Notes: a model not told the origin generated them from the sequence alone. A DNA stretch of 20,070 bases from Bacteroidales bacterium (GCA_031254735.1 JAIRTU010000097.1:1-20070), one strand, 5' to 3'; counted from the first letter of the stretch, positions 7,186 through 13,787 are shown. A program made the numbers and translations.

Positions 7186-8319
7186 ATGAAATTTATAGTA
7201 CCTAGTCAATTGCTTTACAAAAACTTACAGACGGTAAGCGGGATTATCACCGGCAATATTTCCATGCCTGTTGCCGAACATGTGTTGTTTGTAATAGAAG
7301 GAAAAAAATTGCATTTAACCGCTACCGACCTTGAAACAACGATAACCACACAGTTGGAGTTGTCCGATTCGGAAGTAGACGGAAAAATTGTCATTCCGGC
7401 AAAAATAGTGATGGAAACGCTTAAATCGTTGCCCGATGTGCCGGTAATTTTCAGTATCGGAGCAGATTATGCCGTAGAGCTGTCTGCCGATGAGTCCAAC
7501 TATAAGTTGGTGGGATATAATGCCGATGAGTTTCCGCAAAAACCGGTCATGGAAAACGCTTCTTCGTTTGAGATAAACGGTAATATCTTGGGAGAAGCTA
7601 TCGGAAAAACTATCTTTGCTATCGGTTCTGCCGACATTCGTCCGGTAATGGCGGGTGTGTTCTGCGACATCAAACCCGAAGGAGTGGCTTTTGTCGCTAC
7701 CGATGCACACCGTTTGAGCAAATATACCTATACGGAACTGAAAACAGGAATGGACGCCACTTTCATCATGCCGAAAAAACCGTTGATGACATTGAAGAAT
7801 ATTCTTCAAGCATACGATGGACTTGTTCGCGTGGATTTCAACGATTCAAAAGTAGCTTTTCAGTTTGAAACCATATCTATCATCTCGAAGTTGATAGAAG
7901 GAAAGTATCCGAACTATACGGCGGTAATTCCAAAGAGTAACACGAACATCTTAAAGGTAGAGCGGTTGCCGCTTTTGCAGCGTATGCGCAGCATTTCGCC
8001 GTATGCCAACCAATCGACACATCAGGTGCGGTTGAAAATAGAACCTGCCTCCATGCGTCTAATGGCAGAAGACCTTGACACCACCTACAAAGCCACCGCC
8101 ACCGTGCCGTGTACCTTTGAATACGAGGGAGGCGAAGAACCTTTTGAAATAGGTTTCAGTTCCAAGTTTTTGCAGGAAATACTTACCACCCTCGATTCGG
8201 ACGAGGTGTTGATCAAATTGTCAAACCCCAATGCGGCAGGGTTGGTGTTCCCGCTCGAAAACGGTGAACCCGACGAAAATATTTTAATGTTGATTATGCC
8301 GGTTATGTTGGGAAGCTAA
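7186..8319 (+). CDS. dnaN: DNA polymerase III sliding clamp (beta subunit)
   Basis: DnaN is the ring-shaped homodimer that holds polymerase III and repair enzymes on DNA. The 377-residue product matches the family length (about 365-380). Domain 1 opens with MKFIVPSQLLYKNLQTVSG and contains LHLTATDLETTI. Domain 2 contains RPVMAGVFCDI and FVATDAHRLSKY, with the conserved TDxHRL motif. Domain 3 includes LMAEDLDTTYKA and the C-terminal IMPVMLGS, which contributes to the peptide-binding groove. It appears intact. It stands alone, with its own promoter and a strong terminator, and dnaA and recF are not beside it. Confidence 0.97.
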   Translation: MKFIVPSQLLYKNLQTVSGIITGNISMPVAEHVLFVIEGKKLHLTATDLETTITTQLELSDSEVDGKIVIPAKIVMETLKSLPDVPVIFSIGADYAVELSADESNYKLVGYNADEFPQKPVMENASSFEINGNILGEAIGKTIFAIGSADIRPVMAGVFCDIKPEGVAFVATDAHRLSKYTYTELKTGMDATFIMPKKPLMTLKNILQAYDGLVRVDFNDSKVAFQFETISIISKLIEGKYPNYTAVIPKSNTNILKVERLPLLQRMRSISPYANQSTHQVRLKIEPASMRLMAEDLDTTYKATATVPCTFEYEGGEEPFEIGFSSKFLQEILTTLDSDEVLIKLSNPNAAGLVFPLENGEPDENILMLIMPVMLGS

Positions 8320-8348
8320 AAAGTTTTTGATAACTATCCGTTTTTTTT

Positions 8349-8386
8349 ACCATTCAACGCTGCGGCGTTGAATGGTTTTTTTTATT
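8349..8386 (+). terminator. Intrinsic terminator of dnaN
   Basis: A perfect stem, CCATTCAACGC and GCGTTGAATGG around a TGCG loop (8350-8375), is followed directly by eight T residues. It starts about 30 bp past the dnaN stop. The stem length, GC-rich top and T run make this a convincing Rho-independent terminator for plus-strand transcription. Confidence 0.9.
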
Positions 8387-8401
8387 TGGAATAAGGTAAT
8401 G

Positions 8402-8420
8402 AAAAAAGCACACAGTATGC
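8402..8420 (-). terminator. Weak candidate terminator downstream of the DUF2335 gene
   Basis: On the minus strand GCATA, CTG, TGTGC forms a 5-bp stem (one U-G pair) followed by six T residues. It is 46 bp past the DUF2335 stop. The short stem makes it weak, but the position and U-run fit a minus-strand terminator. Confidence 0.4.
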
Positions 8421-8465
8421 AAAACATTTCGGCAAAGATCTAATTATTGATCCGTAACCGAAATA

Positions 8466-8849
8466 TTATTTTTCATTTTTTCTATTTGACCTTTTGAAAA
8501 ACATAAACACTCCCGCAACAGACGCTATTGCACCAACCGCAATTCCCGCAGCTTCTGTTCCGAAACCACATTTAAGGGCGTAATATACCAACCCGCATAT
8601 TAAAACAACAGAGGAGAATGCAAATATAATTCCCAATATTGTTGTTATCAAATAGCTTTTGGTTAATCTGTTTTCGTTTTTGTGTCTATTTTTCGCCTCA
8701 TTTTCTGCCATTCTAAGGATTCTTTCGGCAGCGCCAGGCATAATTTGTTCATATTTTGCAAGAGATTCGGGATCGGGTATGGGTCCCGAATAATGTTGAC
8801 TTGCGGCAACAATTTGTCGTTTATTTTCTTGTTGTGATTTCTTGTTCAT
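8466..8849 (-). CDS. DUF2335 family membrane protein
   Basis: 127 residues. The DUF2335 hallmark is present: QHYSGPIPDPESLAKYEQI (residues 18-36) and MPGAAERILRMAENEA (37-52), followed by a charged stretch, then two predicted membrane helices at about 66-91 and 98-118, ending with a basic tail (FKRSNRKNEK). The N-terminal domain should be cytosolic. Members occur scattered in accessory and prophage-like regions of many bacteria. The function is unknown, and roles in phage or stress biology are only suggested. Its start overlaps the end of the upstream small gene by 29 bp in a different frame, so translation is likely coupled. Confidence 0.8.
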   Translation of the reverse strand: MNKKSQQENKRQIVAASQHYSGPIPDPESLAKYEQIMPGAAERILRMAENEAKNRHKNENRLTKSYLITTILGIIFAFSSVVLICGLVYYALKCGFGTEAAGIAVGAIASVAGVFMFFKRSNRKNEK

Positions 8850-9015
8850 AAGCGTTTAAAATATCATTTCCTACTTTTTCCCAATCGCCTCTGATTTTAT
8901 CGGCGTCACTAATCTTTTGTTGATTTTCCAGAATGTGATGTATTGGGTTCTTCGTCAATCCGAAGACATATAAAAAGCTATTCACAAATAACTGTGCTGA
9001 ATTTTCCCATTTCAT
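8821..9015 (-). CDS. Small protein paired with the DUF2335 gene
   Basis: 64 residues if started at ATG 9015 (MKWENSAQLFVNSFLYVFGL). The frame stays open to 9099 but the extra residues look like noncoding AT-rich translation, and the A-rich leader (AAATAAAGGATAAAAAT region) fits the inner ATG. The C-terminal part, with SDADKIRGDWEKVGNDILNA, is acidic and amphipathic. I recall similar D-x-x-x-x-R-x-DWEKVG-D strings in short proteins in front of other DUF2335 genes, but this needs a search. The function is unknown. The 29-bp overlap with DUF2335 suggests a two-protein unit. Confidence 0.6.
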   Translation of the reverse strand: MKWENSAQLFVNSFLYVFGLTKNPIHHILENQQKISDADKIRGDWEKVGNDILNAYEQEITTRK

Positions 9016-9089
9016 ATTTTTATCCTTTATTTTTATTGTCCGCATACTTAACGATTTTAAACATAAATATATTTTACAAAACAACATAA

Positions 9090-9108
9090 AAAACATCAAC
9101 CATGTTTT
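9090..9108 (-). terminator. Weak hairpin at the end of the efflux operon
   Basis: On the minus strand AAAACAT, GGTTG, ATGTTTT forms a 7-bp AT-rich stem overlapping the permease stop codon, with the 3' arm running into a run of six T. It could terminate the exporter operon. The AT-rich stem makes this weak. Confidence 0.35.
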
Positions 9109-10219
9109 ACGTCCGCTTTCGGTAGCTCAACACCGCCCAGCCGTTGAAGAAGACCGCCAGAGCTGTCAGTGCGATAAATTCGGGAAGCATCTCCATAAAT
9201 ACAGCGCCTTTGAGATAGACCATGCGGGTTACTTGAATAATATATTTCAGCGGACTTATTCGCCCAAGCATCTGCGTCCACGCCGGCATGTTTTCGTAGG
9301 GCGTGAACAGCCCGCTCAAAAAGATAAACGTTACGATAAAGAAAAACATAATAAACATCGCCTGCTGAATGGTGTTGGCGTAGTTGGAAACCACCAAGCC
9401 CAACCCGCAAAAGGTGAAGATAAACATAATCGCAAACACATAGATTGTCAAAAACGAGCCTTTGGGCAGAAAACCGTAAAAGAGCCACGCCACACCCATG
9501 CAGATATTTATCACCACAAAACCTATTATCCAATAAGGAATCAGTTTCGAGAGGATAAAGGTTGATTTTTTCACCGGAGTAACGTTCATTTGTTCGATAG
9601 TGCCGTTTTCTTTTTCTTCCACAATATTCAATGCGGGCAAAAAGCCCGACAACATCGCCATTATCATCACCATCAGGGCGGGAAGCATGTAGTAGACATA
9701 TTTCAAGGAGGGATTGAACCGATAACTCGAACGAATATCTATATTGGACGCCGGCGACGACAACGGCGTCTGTATCCATTTCGCTTGAAGTTGGCTGTTG
9801 AAGTCGGCGAGAATGCCCGAAAGATACGAGCTGCCCATGCCGCCTTTCACGCCGTCGACGGCGTTGACAGAGACAAATATCTGCGTATATTTTTCTTTGA
9901 CAAGGTTCTGTTCAAAATGCAGCGGTATTTCCAATATCAAATCGGAGCGATCGTCTTCTACGCTTTCCAACGCTTCGCGGTAGGAGGGAAAGGTTGACGA
10001 GTATTTGAAATACGGCGACGACAATATCTTTTCTGTCAGCTGTTTTGAAGACACGCTCATGTCGCGGTCGACTATCGCCACCGAAAGATTTTTTATATCC
10101 ATATTGGCTACCGTCGGGAAAACCGCCAACGCTATAAACGGAAACAAAACCACCAGCAGCGGCAGAAACGTATTTCTGAAAAATATTTTAAACTCTTTTT
10201 CCAATAAATATTTCAGCAT
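9107..10219 (-). CDS. ABC-2 type exporter permease B (YbhR/YhhJ-like)
   Basis: 370 residues. This is the last gene of the exporter operon. Topology: one N-terminal membrane helix (about 17-37), a long periplasmic domain (about 40-170), then five or so helices from residue 172 (YVYYMLPALMVMIMAMLSGF) to the end. The coupling motif VEEKENGTIEQMNVTPV (200-216) lies in the cytosolic loop contacting an ATPase, and GLFTPYENMPAWTQ (303-316) is the extracellular re-entrant motif typical of ABC-2 permeases. Together with permease A it should form the membrane channel. Gap to permease A is 36 bp. The substrate is unknown. In E. coli the related YbhFSR complex is linked to drug and Na+/Li+ efflux. Confidence 0.9.
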   Translation of the reverse strand: MLKYLLEKEFKIFFRNTFLPLLVVLFPFIALAVFPTVANMDIKNLSVAIVDRDMSVSSKQLTEKILSSPYFKYSSTFPSYREALESVEDDRSDLILEIPLHFEQNLVKEKYTQIFVSVNAVDGVKGGMGSSYLSGILADFNSQLQAKWIQTPLSSPASNIDIRSSYRFNPSLKYVYYMLPALMVMIMAMLSGFLPALNIVEEKENGTIEQMNVTPVKKSTFILSKLIPYWIIGFVVINICMGVAWLFYGFLPKGSFLTIYVFAIMFIFTFCGLGLVVSNYANTIQQAMFIMFFFIVTFIFLSGLFTPYENMPAWTQMLGRISPLKYIIQVTRMVYLKGAVFMEMLPEFIALTALAVFFNGWAVLSYRKRT

Positions 10220-10255
10220 CGTTATTTATTTATTATGAATAACACCCATTATTTT

Positions 10256-11380
10256 TTACAATCTGTTTTTAAACTTTTTAATGCTCACAACGATCATACA
10301 CACCGCCATGGCGAGCAGGATACCAAACTCCATCATCACCGCACGAAAGCCCGCACCTTTTATCATCACGCTTTTGACGGCGAGGATAAACCATTTGGCA
10401 GGAATAACATGCGAAAACCATTTCAACGCCAACGGCATGTTTTCGACCGGAAACACCAAGCCCGAAAGCATCATCACCGGCATCAACAAGAGCAAACCCG
10501 ACACAAGCATTGCCACCAACTGAGAAGAAACTATCGTCGAAATAAGGATACCAAACGCCAGCGATACAAAGATATACAGCAGACAAATCATTATCAACAA
10601 AAAGAAATTACCCGTTATCGGCACGCCCAACACAAATACCGACAGCGTCAAAACGGTGGCAAGGTTGATCATCGAAACGGAAAAATACGGAATTGTTTTT
10701 GCCAAAATAATTGTTATGGGTTTCAACGGAGATACCAGCAAGATTTCCATTGTTCCCGATTCTTTTTCTTTCACAATCGACACAGAGGTCATCATCGCAC
10801 AGATCAGCGTCAGCACCAGTCCAAGCACACCCGGCACGGTGCTAAACGAGCCGTCCATTGTGGGGTTGTACAGCAGGGTGATTTCGGGTTGTATTTGATA
10901 GGGCATGGTTGTGCCGCTTTTTTGGTTGAGGTCGTTGAGGTAGGAGGCGATGAGCATGGAAGAATAGGTGTTGGCGGTAGCGGCGGTGTTGGGGTCGCTT
11001 GCGTCGGTGAGCAGAAGGACTTCGGCGCGGGAGGCATGCAGCATATTTTCGTGGAAATGCCCGCCAAAAACAATTGCCATACCTATTTTATTGCGTTTGA
11101 ACAGATATTCTATTTCTGCTTCCGAATGCACATAATGCGTTACGGTAAAATATTCGCCTGCCGACAGTTTTTGAATAATCCCCTGTGTTGCCACATCTTG
11201 CGAAGCGTCAAACACGGCAACATTCACATTCTTGACTTCGGTCGAGATGCCGAAGCCGATCAGGAAGGTTACCAGCACCGGCAGCAGCAGCAAGATCAGG
11301 GTTGTCCACACATCGCGGAAGATATGCAGGTATTCTTTCCGAAGAAAGGTATTGAACGTAACTATTTTTTTATTTTTCAT
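10256..11380 (-). CDS. ABC-2 type exporter permease A (YbhS-like)
   Basis: 374 residues with the same architecture as permease B: helix at about 25-45, periplasmic domain to about 180, then the C-terminal helices. The coupling motif is VKEKESGTMEILLVSPLKP (203-221), and GLVFPVENMPLALKWFSHVIPAKW is the conserved re-entrant region. The two permeases are paralogues likely to act as a heterodimer. It lies 31 bp downstream of the ATPase 2 gene. Confidence 0.9.
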   Translation of the reverse strand: MKNKKIVTFNTFLRKEYLHIFRDVWTTLILLLLPVLVTFLIGFGISTEVKNVNVAVFDASQDVATQGIIQKLSAGEYFTVTHYVHSEAEIEYLFKRNKIGMAIVFGGHFHENMLHASRAEVLLLTDASDPNTAATANTYSSMLIASYLNDLNQKSGTTMPYQIQPEITLLYNPTMDGSFSTVPGVLGLVLTLICAMMTSVSIVKEKESGTMEILLVSPLKPITIILAKTIPYFSVSMINLATVLTLSVFVLGVPITGNFFLLIMICLLYIFVSLAFGILISTIVSSQLVAMLVSGLLLLMPVMMLSGLVFPVENMPLALKWFSHVIPAKWFILAVKSVMIKGAGFRAVMMEFGILLAMAVCMIVVSIKKFKNRL

Positions 11381-11411
11381 TTAATAATAATATAAATATG
11401 TCTGTGCGATA

Positions 11412-12170
11412 TTATTCTTCTCTGTATTTTGATTTTCGTGCCAATTCTTGAAACACTTCGTCCATATTTTTGGCATGATATATTTGTTTTAATTTTTTGG
11501 GGGTATCCAAAGCGTCGATACGACCGTCCACCATGATAGAGACGCGGTTGCAGTATTCGGCTTCGTCCATGTAGTGTGTTGTAACAAAGACGGTAATGCC
11601 TTTGTCTGCCGCCCGATAGATCAGTTCCCAAAACTGACGGCGGGTAACAGGGTCGACGCCGCCGGTGGGTTCGTCCAAAAAGACAATATGAGGCGTATGA
11701 ATAATGGAGACCGAAAACGCCAACTTTTGTTTCCACCCCAAAGGAAGTTCTTTCACCAGAGCGTTTTTTGCTTTTTCAAAACCGAGTTGTTCGAGCATCT
11801 CATCGGTTCGGTGGGCGATCTCGTGCGATTTCAGTCCGTAGATACCGGCATAGAGACGAATATTTTCCCACACTTTCAGTTCTTCGTAGAGGGCGAATTT
11901 CTGGCTCATGTAGCCGATATTTTTCTTGACGTCTTCCGATTGGGTAACGATGTTGAAACCACCCACCACAGCATTTCCGAAGGTGGGCTTACTCAGTCCG
12001 CAGAGCATGCGCATGGCGGTGGTTTTCCCCGCGCCGTTTGCCCCCAGAAACCCAAATATTTCGCCTTTTTCCACCTCGAAAGAGATATGGTCTACGGCGG
12101 TAAAGTTACCGAACGTCTTTGTTAATTCGGTTGCTCGGATCGATGCCGGAAAATCGTTTTGCTGTTTCAT
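11412..12170 (-). CDS. ABC exporter ATPase 2 (C-terminal-half-of-YbhF-like)
   Basis: 252 residues, one nucleotide-binding domain in the cytosol that powers the exporter. Walker A is GANGAGKTT (43-51), the Q-loop is IGYMSQ with Gln90, Walker B is HIVFLDEP (161-168), the D-loop is GGVDP and the switch His is His199 in TTHYMDEA. The ABC signature is replaced by LPLGWKQKL (142-150) instead of LSGGQ. This variant is known in YbhF-like ATPases. The start ATG at 12170 follows a hairpin (12191-12204) and the repeat island. In E. coli both ATPase domains are fused in YbhF; here they are separate genes 708 bp apart. Confidence 0.93.
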   Translation of the reverse strand: MKQQNDFPASIRATELTKTFGNFTAVDHISFEVEKGEIFGFLGANGAGKTTAMRMLCGLSKPTFGNAVVGGFNIVTQSEDVKKNIGYMSQKFALYEELKVWENIRLYAGIYGLKSHEIAHRTDEMLEQLGFEKAKNALVKELPLGWKQKLAFSVSIIHTPHIVFLDEPTGGVDPVTRRQFWELIYRAADKGITVFVTTHYMDEAEYCNRVSIMVDGRIDALDTPKKLKQIYHAKNMDEVFQELARKSKYREE

Positions 12171-12190
12171 CTTATTTTATTTTTATTTTT

Positions 12191-12204
12191 TCCCCTGCGG
12201 GGGA
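12191..12204. repeat. Small GC-rich hairpin before the ATPase 2 gene
   Basis: TCCCC, TGCG, GGGGA forms a short perfect hairpin in otherwise T-rich DNA, 21 bp upstream of the ATPase 2 ATG. In a minus-strand transcript it would sit just in front of the start codon. On the plus strand it is followed by six T, so it could also act as a plus-strand terminator. It marks the left edge of the repeat island. Confidence 0.55.
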
Positions 12205-12238
12205 TTTTTTGCAGTGGTAAGTTGTTAGTGATCATCGG

Positions 12239-12277
12239 TTAGTTACGCATTGACGCAACGGCAGAGCATCACTAATC
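12239..12277. repeat. Dispersed intergenic repeat, copy 2
   Basis: TTAGTTACGCATTGACG, CAACGGCAGAGCAT and CACTAATC match copy 1 at 3515-3558 in order and orientation. The first 17 bases are identical. This copy runs straight into the 14-bp tandem array, whose unit shares the CACTAATC end. Confidence 0.65.
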
Positions 12278-12368
12278 ACTTATCGCTAATCATTTATCAC
12301 TAATTACTTGTCCACTTGTCCACTAATCATTTATCACTAATCATTTACCACTAATCATTTATCACTAT
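12270..12368. repeat. 14-bp AT-rich tandem array
   Basis: Unit CACTAATCATTTAT. Copies lie at 12270-12283, 12284-12297, 12298-12311, then a 9-base interruption (CCACTTGTC), then 12321-12334, 12335-12348 and 12349-12362, with a partial copy to 12368. Copies differ by one to three bases. It is noncoding. Confidence 0.85.
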
Positions 12369-12397
12369 ATTTTTCCCCCGTTGTTCCTTATGTATGC

Positions 12398-12586
12398 GAA
12401 CACGCTACCCGCGATGTTCGGGTAACGCCCCAATGTCTTCGGGTAACGCCCCAATGTCTTCGGGTAACGCCCCAATGTCATCGGGTAACGCCCCAACGTC
12501 TTCGGGTAACGCCCCAACGTCTTCGGGTAACGCCCCAACGCCTTCGGGTAACGCCCCGCGATGCTCAGGGAGCTCCACGCAACGCT
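12398..12586. repeat. 21-bp minisatellite between the two ATPase genes
   Basis: Seven units starting at 12419, 12440, 12461, 12482, 12503, 12524 and 12545, each beginning CGGGTAACGCCCC, with a degenerate unit on each side (12398-12418 and 12566-12586). The first three full units carry AATGTC after the core and the next three AACGTC, so the array seems to have grown by block duplication. Because 21 is a multiple of three, several frames on both strands stay open (repeat units SGNAPMS, GALPEDV, GRYPKTL), which produces false long ORFs. Substitutions do not spare any one frame, so I do not call a protein here. Confidence 0.92.
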
Positions 12587-12609
12587 CGGGGTGTACTCCA
12601 TTGTATTTG

Positions 12610-12634
12610 CCCCTAAATCCCCTAAAGGGGACTT
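12610..12634 (+). repeat. Hairpin repeat element, copy 1
   Basis: A 25-nt element with CCCCTAAATCCCCT and a stem CCCCTAAAGGGG. Its exact reverse complement occurs at 12787-12811. Elements like this, built around CCCCTaaAGGGG, are common between genes in Bacteroidetes, as far as I recall. Confidence 0.85.
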
Positions 12635-12636
12635 CC

Positions 12637-12650
12637 AACTCGTTAGAGTT
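12637..12650. repeat. Short hairpin AACTC/GAGTT
   Basis: AACTC, GTTA, GAGTT forms a 5-bp perfect hairpin directly after the copy 1 element. It is minor and may be part of the same mobile or repetitive unit. Confidence 0.4.
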
Positions 12651-12662
12651 TGGGGAGAATCC

Positions 12663-12695
12663 AAACCTTCGAGGTTTGACAAACCTCGAAGGTTT
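12663..12695. repeat. Perfect 15-nt inverted repeat with nested palindromes
   Basis: The arms AAACCTTCGAGGTTT (12663-12677) and AAACCTCGAAGGTTT (12681-12695) are perfect reverse complements separated by GAC. Each arm is itself nearly self-complementary (AAACCT, TCG, AGGTTT). Single-stranded nucleic acid could fold as one long stem or two small ones. Confidence 0.85.
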
Positions 12696-12725
12696 AATCC
12701 AAACGCACAACCCGATAATGTAAAA

Positions 12726-12755
12726 ATCCCTTTCAGGGAATTTAGGGGCTGAAAA
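12726..12755 (-). repeat. Hairpin repeat element, diverged copy
   Basis: Same orientation as copy 3, sharing TTTAGGGGCTGAAAA. Its stem reads TCCCT, TTC, AGGGA, so a C-to-T change on one side is matched by a G-to-A change on the other. Confidence 0.75.
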
Positions 12756-12786
12756 AAGAAAACTACATTTCGCTTCCGCAAAAGGA

Positions 12787-12818
12787 AAGTCCCCTTTAGG
12801 GGATTTAGGGGCTGAAAA
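12787..12818 (-). repeat. Hairpin repeat element, copy 3 (inverted relative to copy 1)
   Basis: Bases 12787-12811 are the exact reverse complement of 12610-12634, followed by the CTGAAAA tail shared with the diverged copy. The pair could recombine to invert the 176 bp between them (inference). Confidence 0.85.
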
Positions 12819-12845
12819 CTCGTAATTCGCAATTGATTATTCACT

Positions 12846-12887
12846 ATTCACTATTAGTTATTCGTTATTCACTATTAGTTATTTGTT
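12846..12887. repeat. 21-bp tandem duplication overlapping the ATPase 1 stop codon
   Basis: Two copies (12846-12866 and 12867-12887) differ at one base. The gene-side copy includes the last two sense codons and the stop of ATPase 1, so the repeat either grew out of the gene end or replaced it. Confidence 0.75.
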
Positions 12888-13787
12888 ACGTTCCAGTGCC
12901 ATAAAACAGTCTTCTATTCCTGCCTTTATCTCGTGGATTTCAATGTGGTGGTAACCGTTTTTTTCGAGGTCGTTGGCAAGGTCGTTGATGGAGAGTGCGG
13001 AGGCGTCGACGGTGGCGTGGTGCGTATCGCCAAAGGTGAAGACGGTCAAAATATGCTCGTGCTGCCGCAAATCCTGCAACAGCTTCGACATGTTGTCTGC
13101 CGCGACACTCCACAGCGTTCCGTCAAACTGATTGACGATGTTTTCGGGGGCGTCGATTTTGAGGAAAATCCCCTCGCGGATCAAAGCAATTCGGTCGCAC
13201 AAACTCGCCTCGTCCATGTAGGGCGTAGAAACGATGATGGTGATTCCCTGTTCTTTGAGCTTACGCAACATTTGCCACAGTTCTTTCCTCGAAACGGGAT
13301 CGATACCGGTGGTAGGCTCGTCGAGAAACAACACCAACGGTCGGTGGATCAAGGCACAACAAAGTGCGAGTTTCTGTTTCATGCCGCCCGACAACGCACC
13401 GGCTCGCCGCTTTTTGAAAGGTTTCAGGTGTTGATAAATATCGCGAATCAGCGAATAATTTTCTTCGATGCCGGTGCTGAAAATCTTTGCATAGAAATTC
13501 AAATTTTCTTCCACAGACAAATCCTGATACAGCGAAAACCGCCCGGGCATATATCCTATCCTTCGGCGAATTTCTTCAAAATTGTCCACCACATCCAAAC
13601 CATTCAAAACGGCAGAACCCTCGTCCGCCAACAGAAGCGTGGTCAAAATGCGGAAAAGCGTGGTTTTGCCCGCACCGTCGGGACCAATAATGCCGAAAAT
13701 CTCGCCCGCCTCCACCTCGAAAGAAATACCGCGCAACGCCTGCACCTCTTTATATTTCTTCCACAAATTTACAACAGACAACATCAT
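12879..13787 (-). CDS. ABC exporter ATPase 1 (N-terminal-half-of-YbhF-like)
   Basis: 302 residues, one nucleotide-binding domain plus a C-terminal extension (about residues 215-302) usual for this exporter class. Walker A is GPDGAGKTT (35-43), signature LSGGMKQ (132-138), Walker B LVLFLDEP (151-158), D-loop TGIDP. Two key residues deviate: the Q-loop reads IGYMPG, with Gly82 where Gln is usual, and the switch His is replaced by Pro189 in STPYMDEA. This ATPase therefore likely hydrolyses poorly in its own Walker site but lends an intact signature to ATPase 2. It follows the adaptor gene by 75 bp. The end of the frame lies inside a 21-bp duplication. Confidence 0.93.
   Translation of the reverse strand: MMLSVVNLWKKYKEVQALRGISFEVEAGEIFGIIGPDGAGKTTLFRILTTLLLADEGSAVLNGLDVVDNFEEIRRRIGYMPGRFSLYQDLSVEENLNFYAKIFSTGIEENYSLIRDIYQHLKPFKKRRAGALSGGMKQKLALCCALIHRPLVLFLDEPTTGIDPVSRKELWQMLRKLKEQGITIIVSTPYMDEASLCDRIALIREGIFLKIDAPENIVNQFDGTLWSVAADNMSKLLQDLRQHEHILTVFTFGDTHHATVDASALSINDLANDLEKNGYHHIEIHEIKAGIEDCFMALERNK

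Noticed and set aside
8820..8850. Frameshift splitting one gene into the small protein and DUF2335
   Set aside because: DUF2335 is complete from its own ATG with its N-terminal motif intact, and the upstream frame has its own start and stop, so an overlapping pair is the better reading.
10235..11395. 386-codon plus-strand frame opposite permease A
   Set aside because: The translation is dominated by His, Arg and Gln, typical of an antisense shadow, while the minus strand encodes a clear ABC-2 permease.
12270..12586. CRISPR array
   Set aside because: The units are contiguous tandem repeats of 14 and 21 bp with no unique spacers, and there are no cas genes.
12365..12844. Long open frames on both strands in the repeat island (159, 109 and 101 codons)
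   Set aside because: They exist because the 21-bp unit is a multiple of three and contains no stop in several frames. The flanks are made of other repeats, and substitutions among units are not biased to silent sites in any frame.
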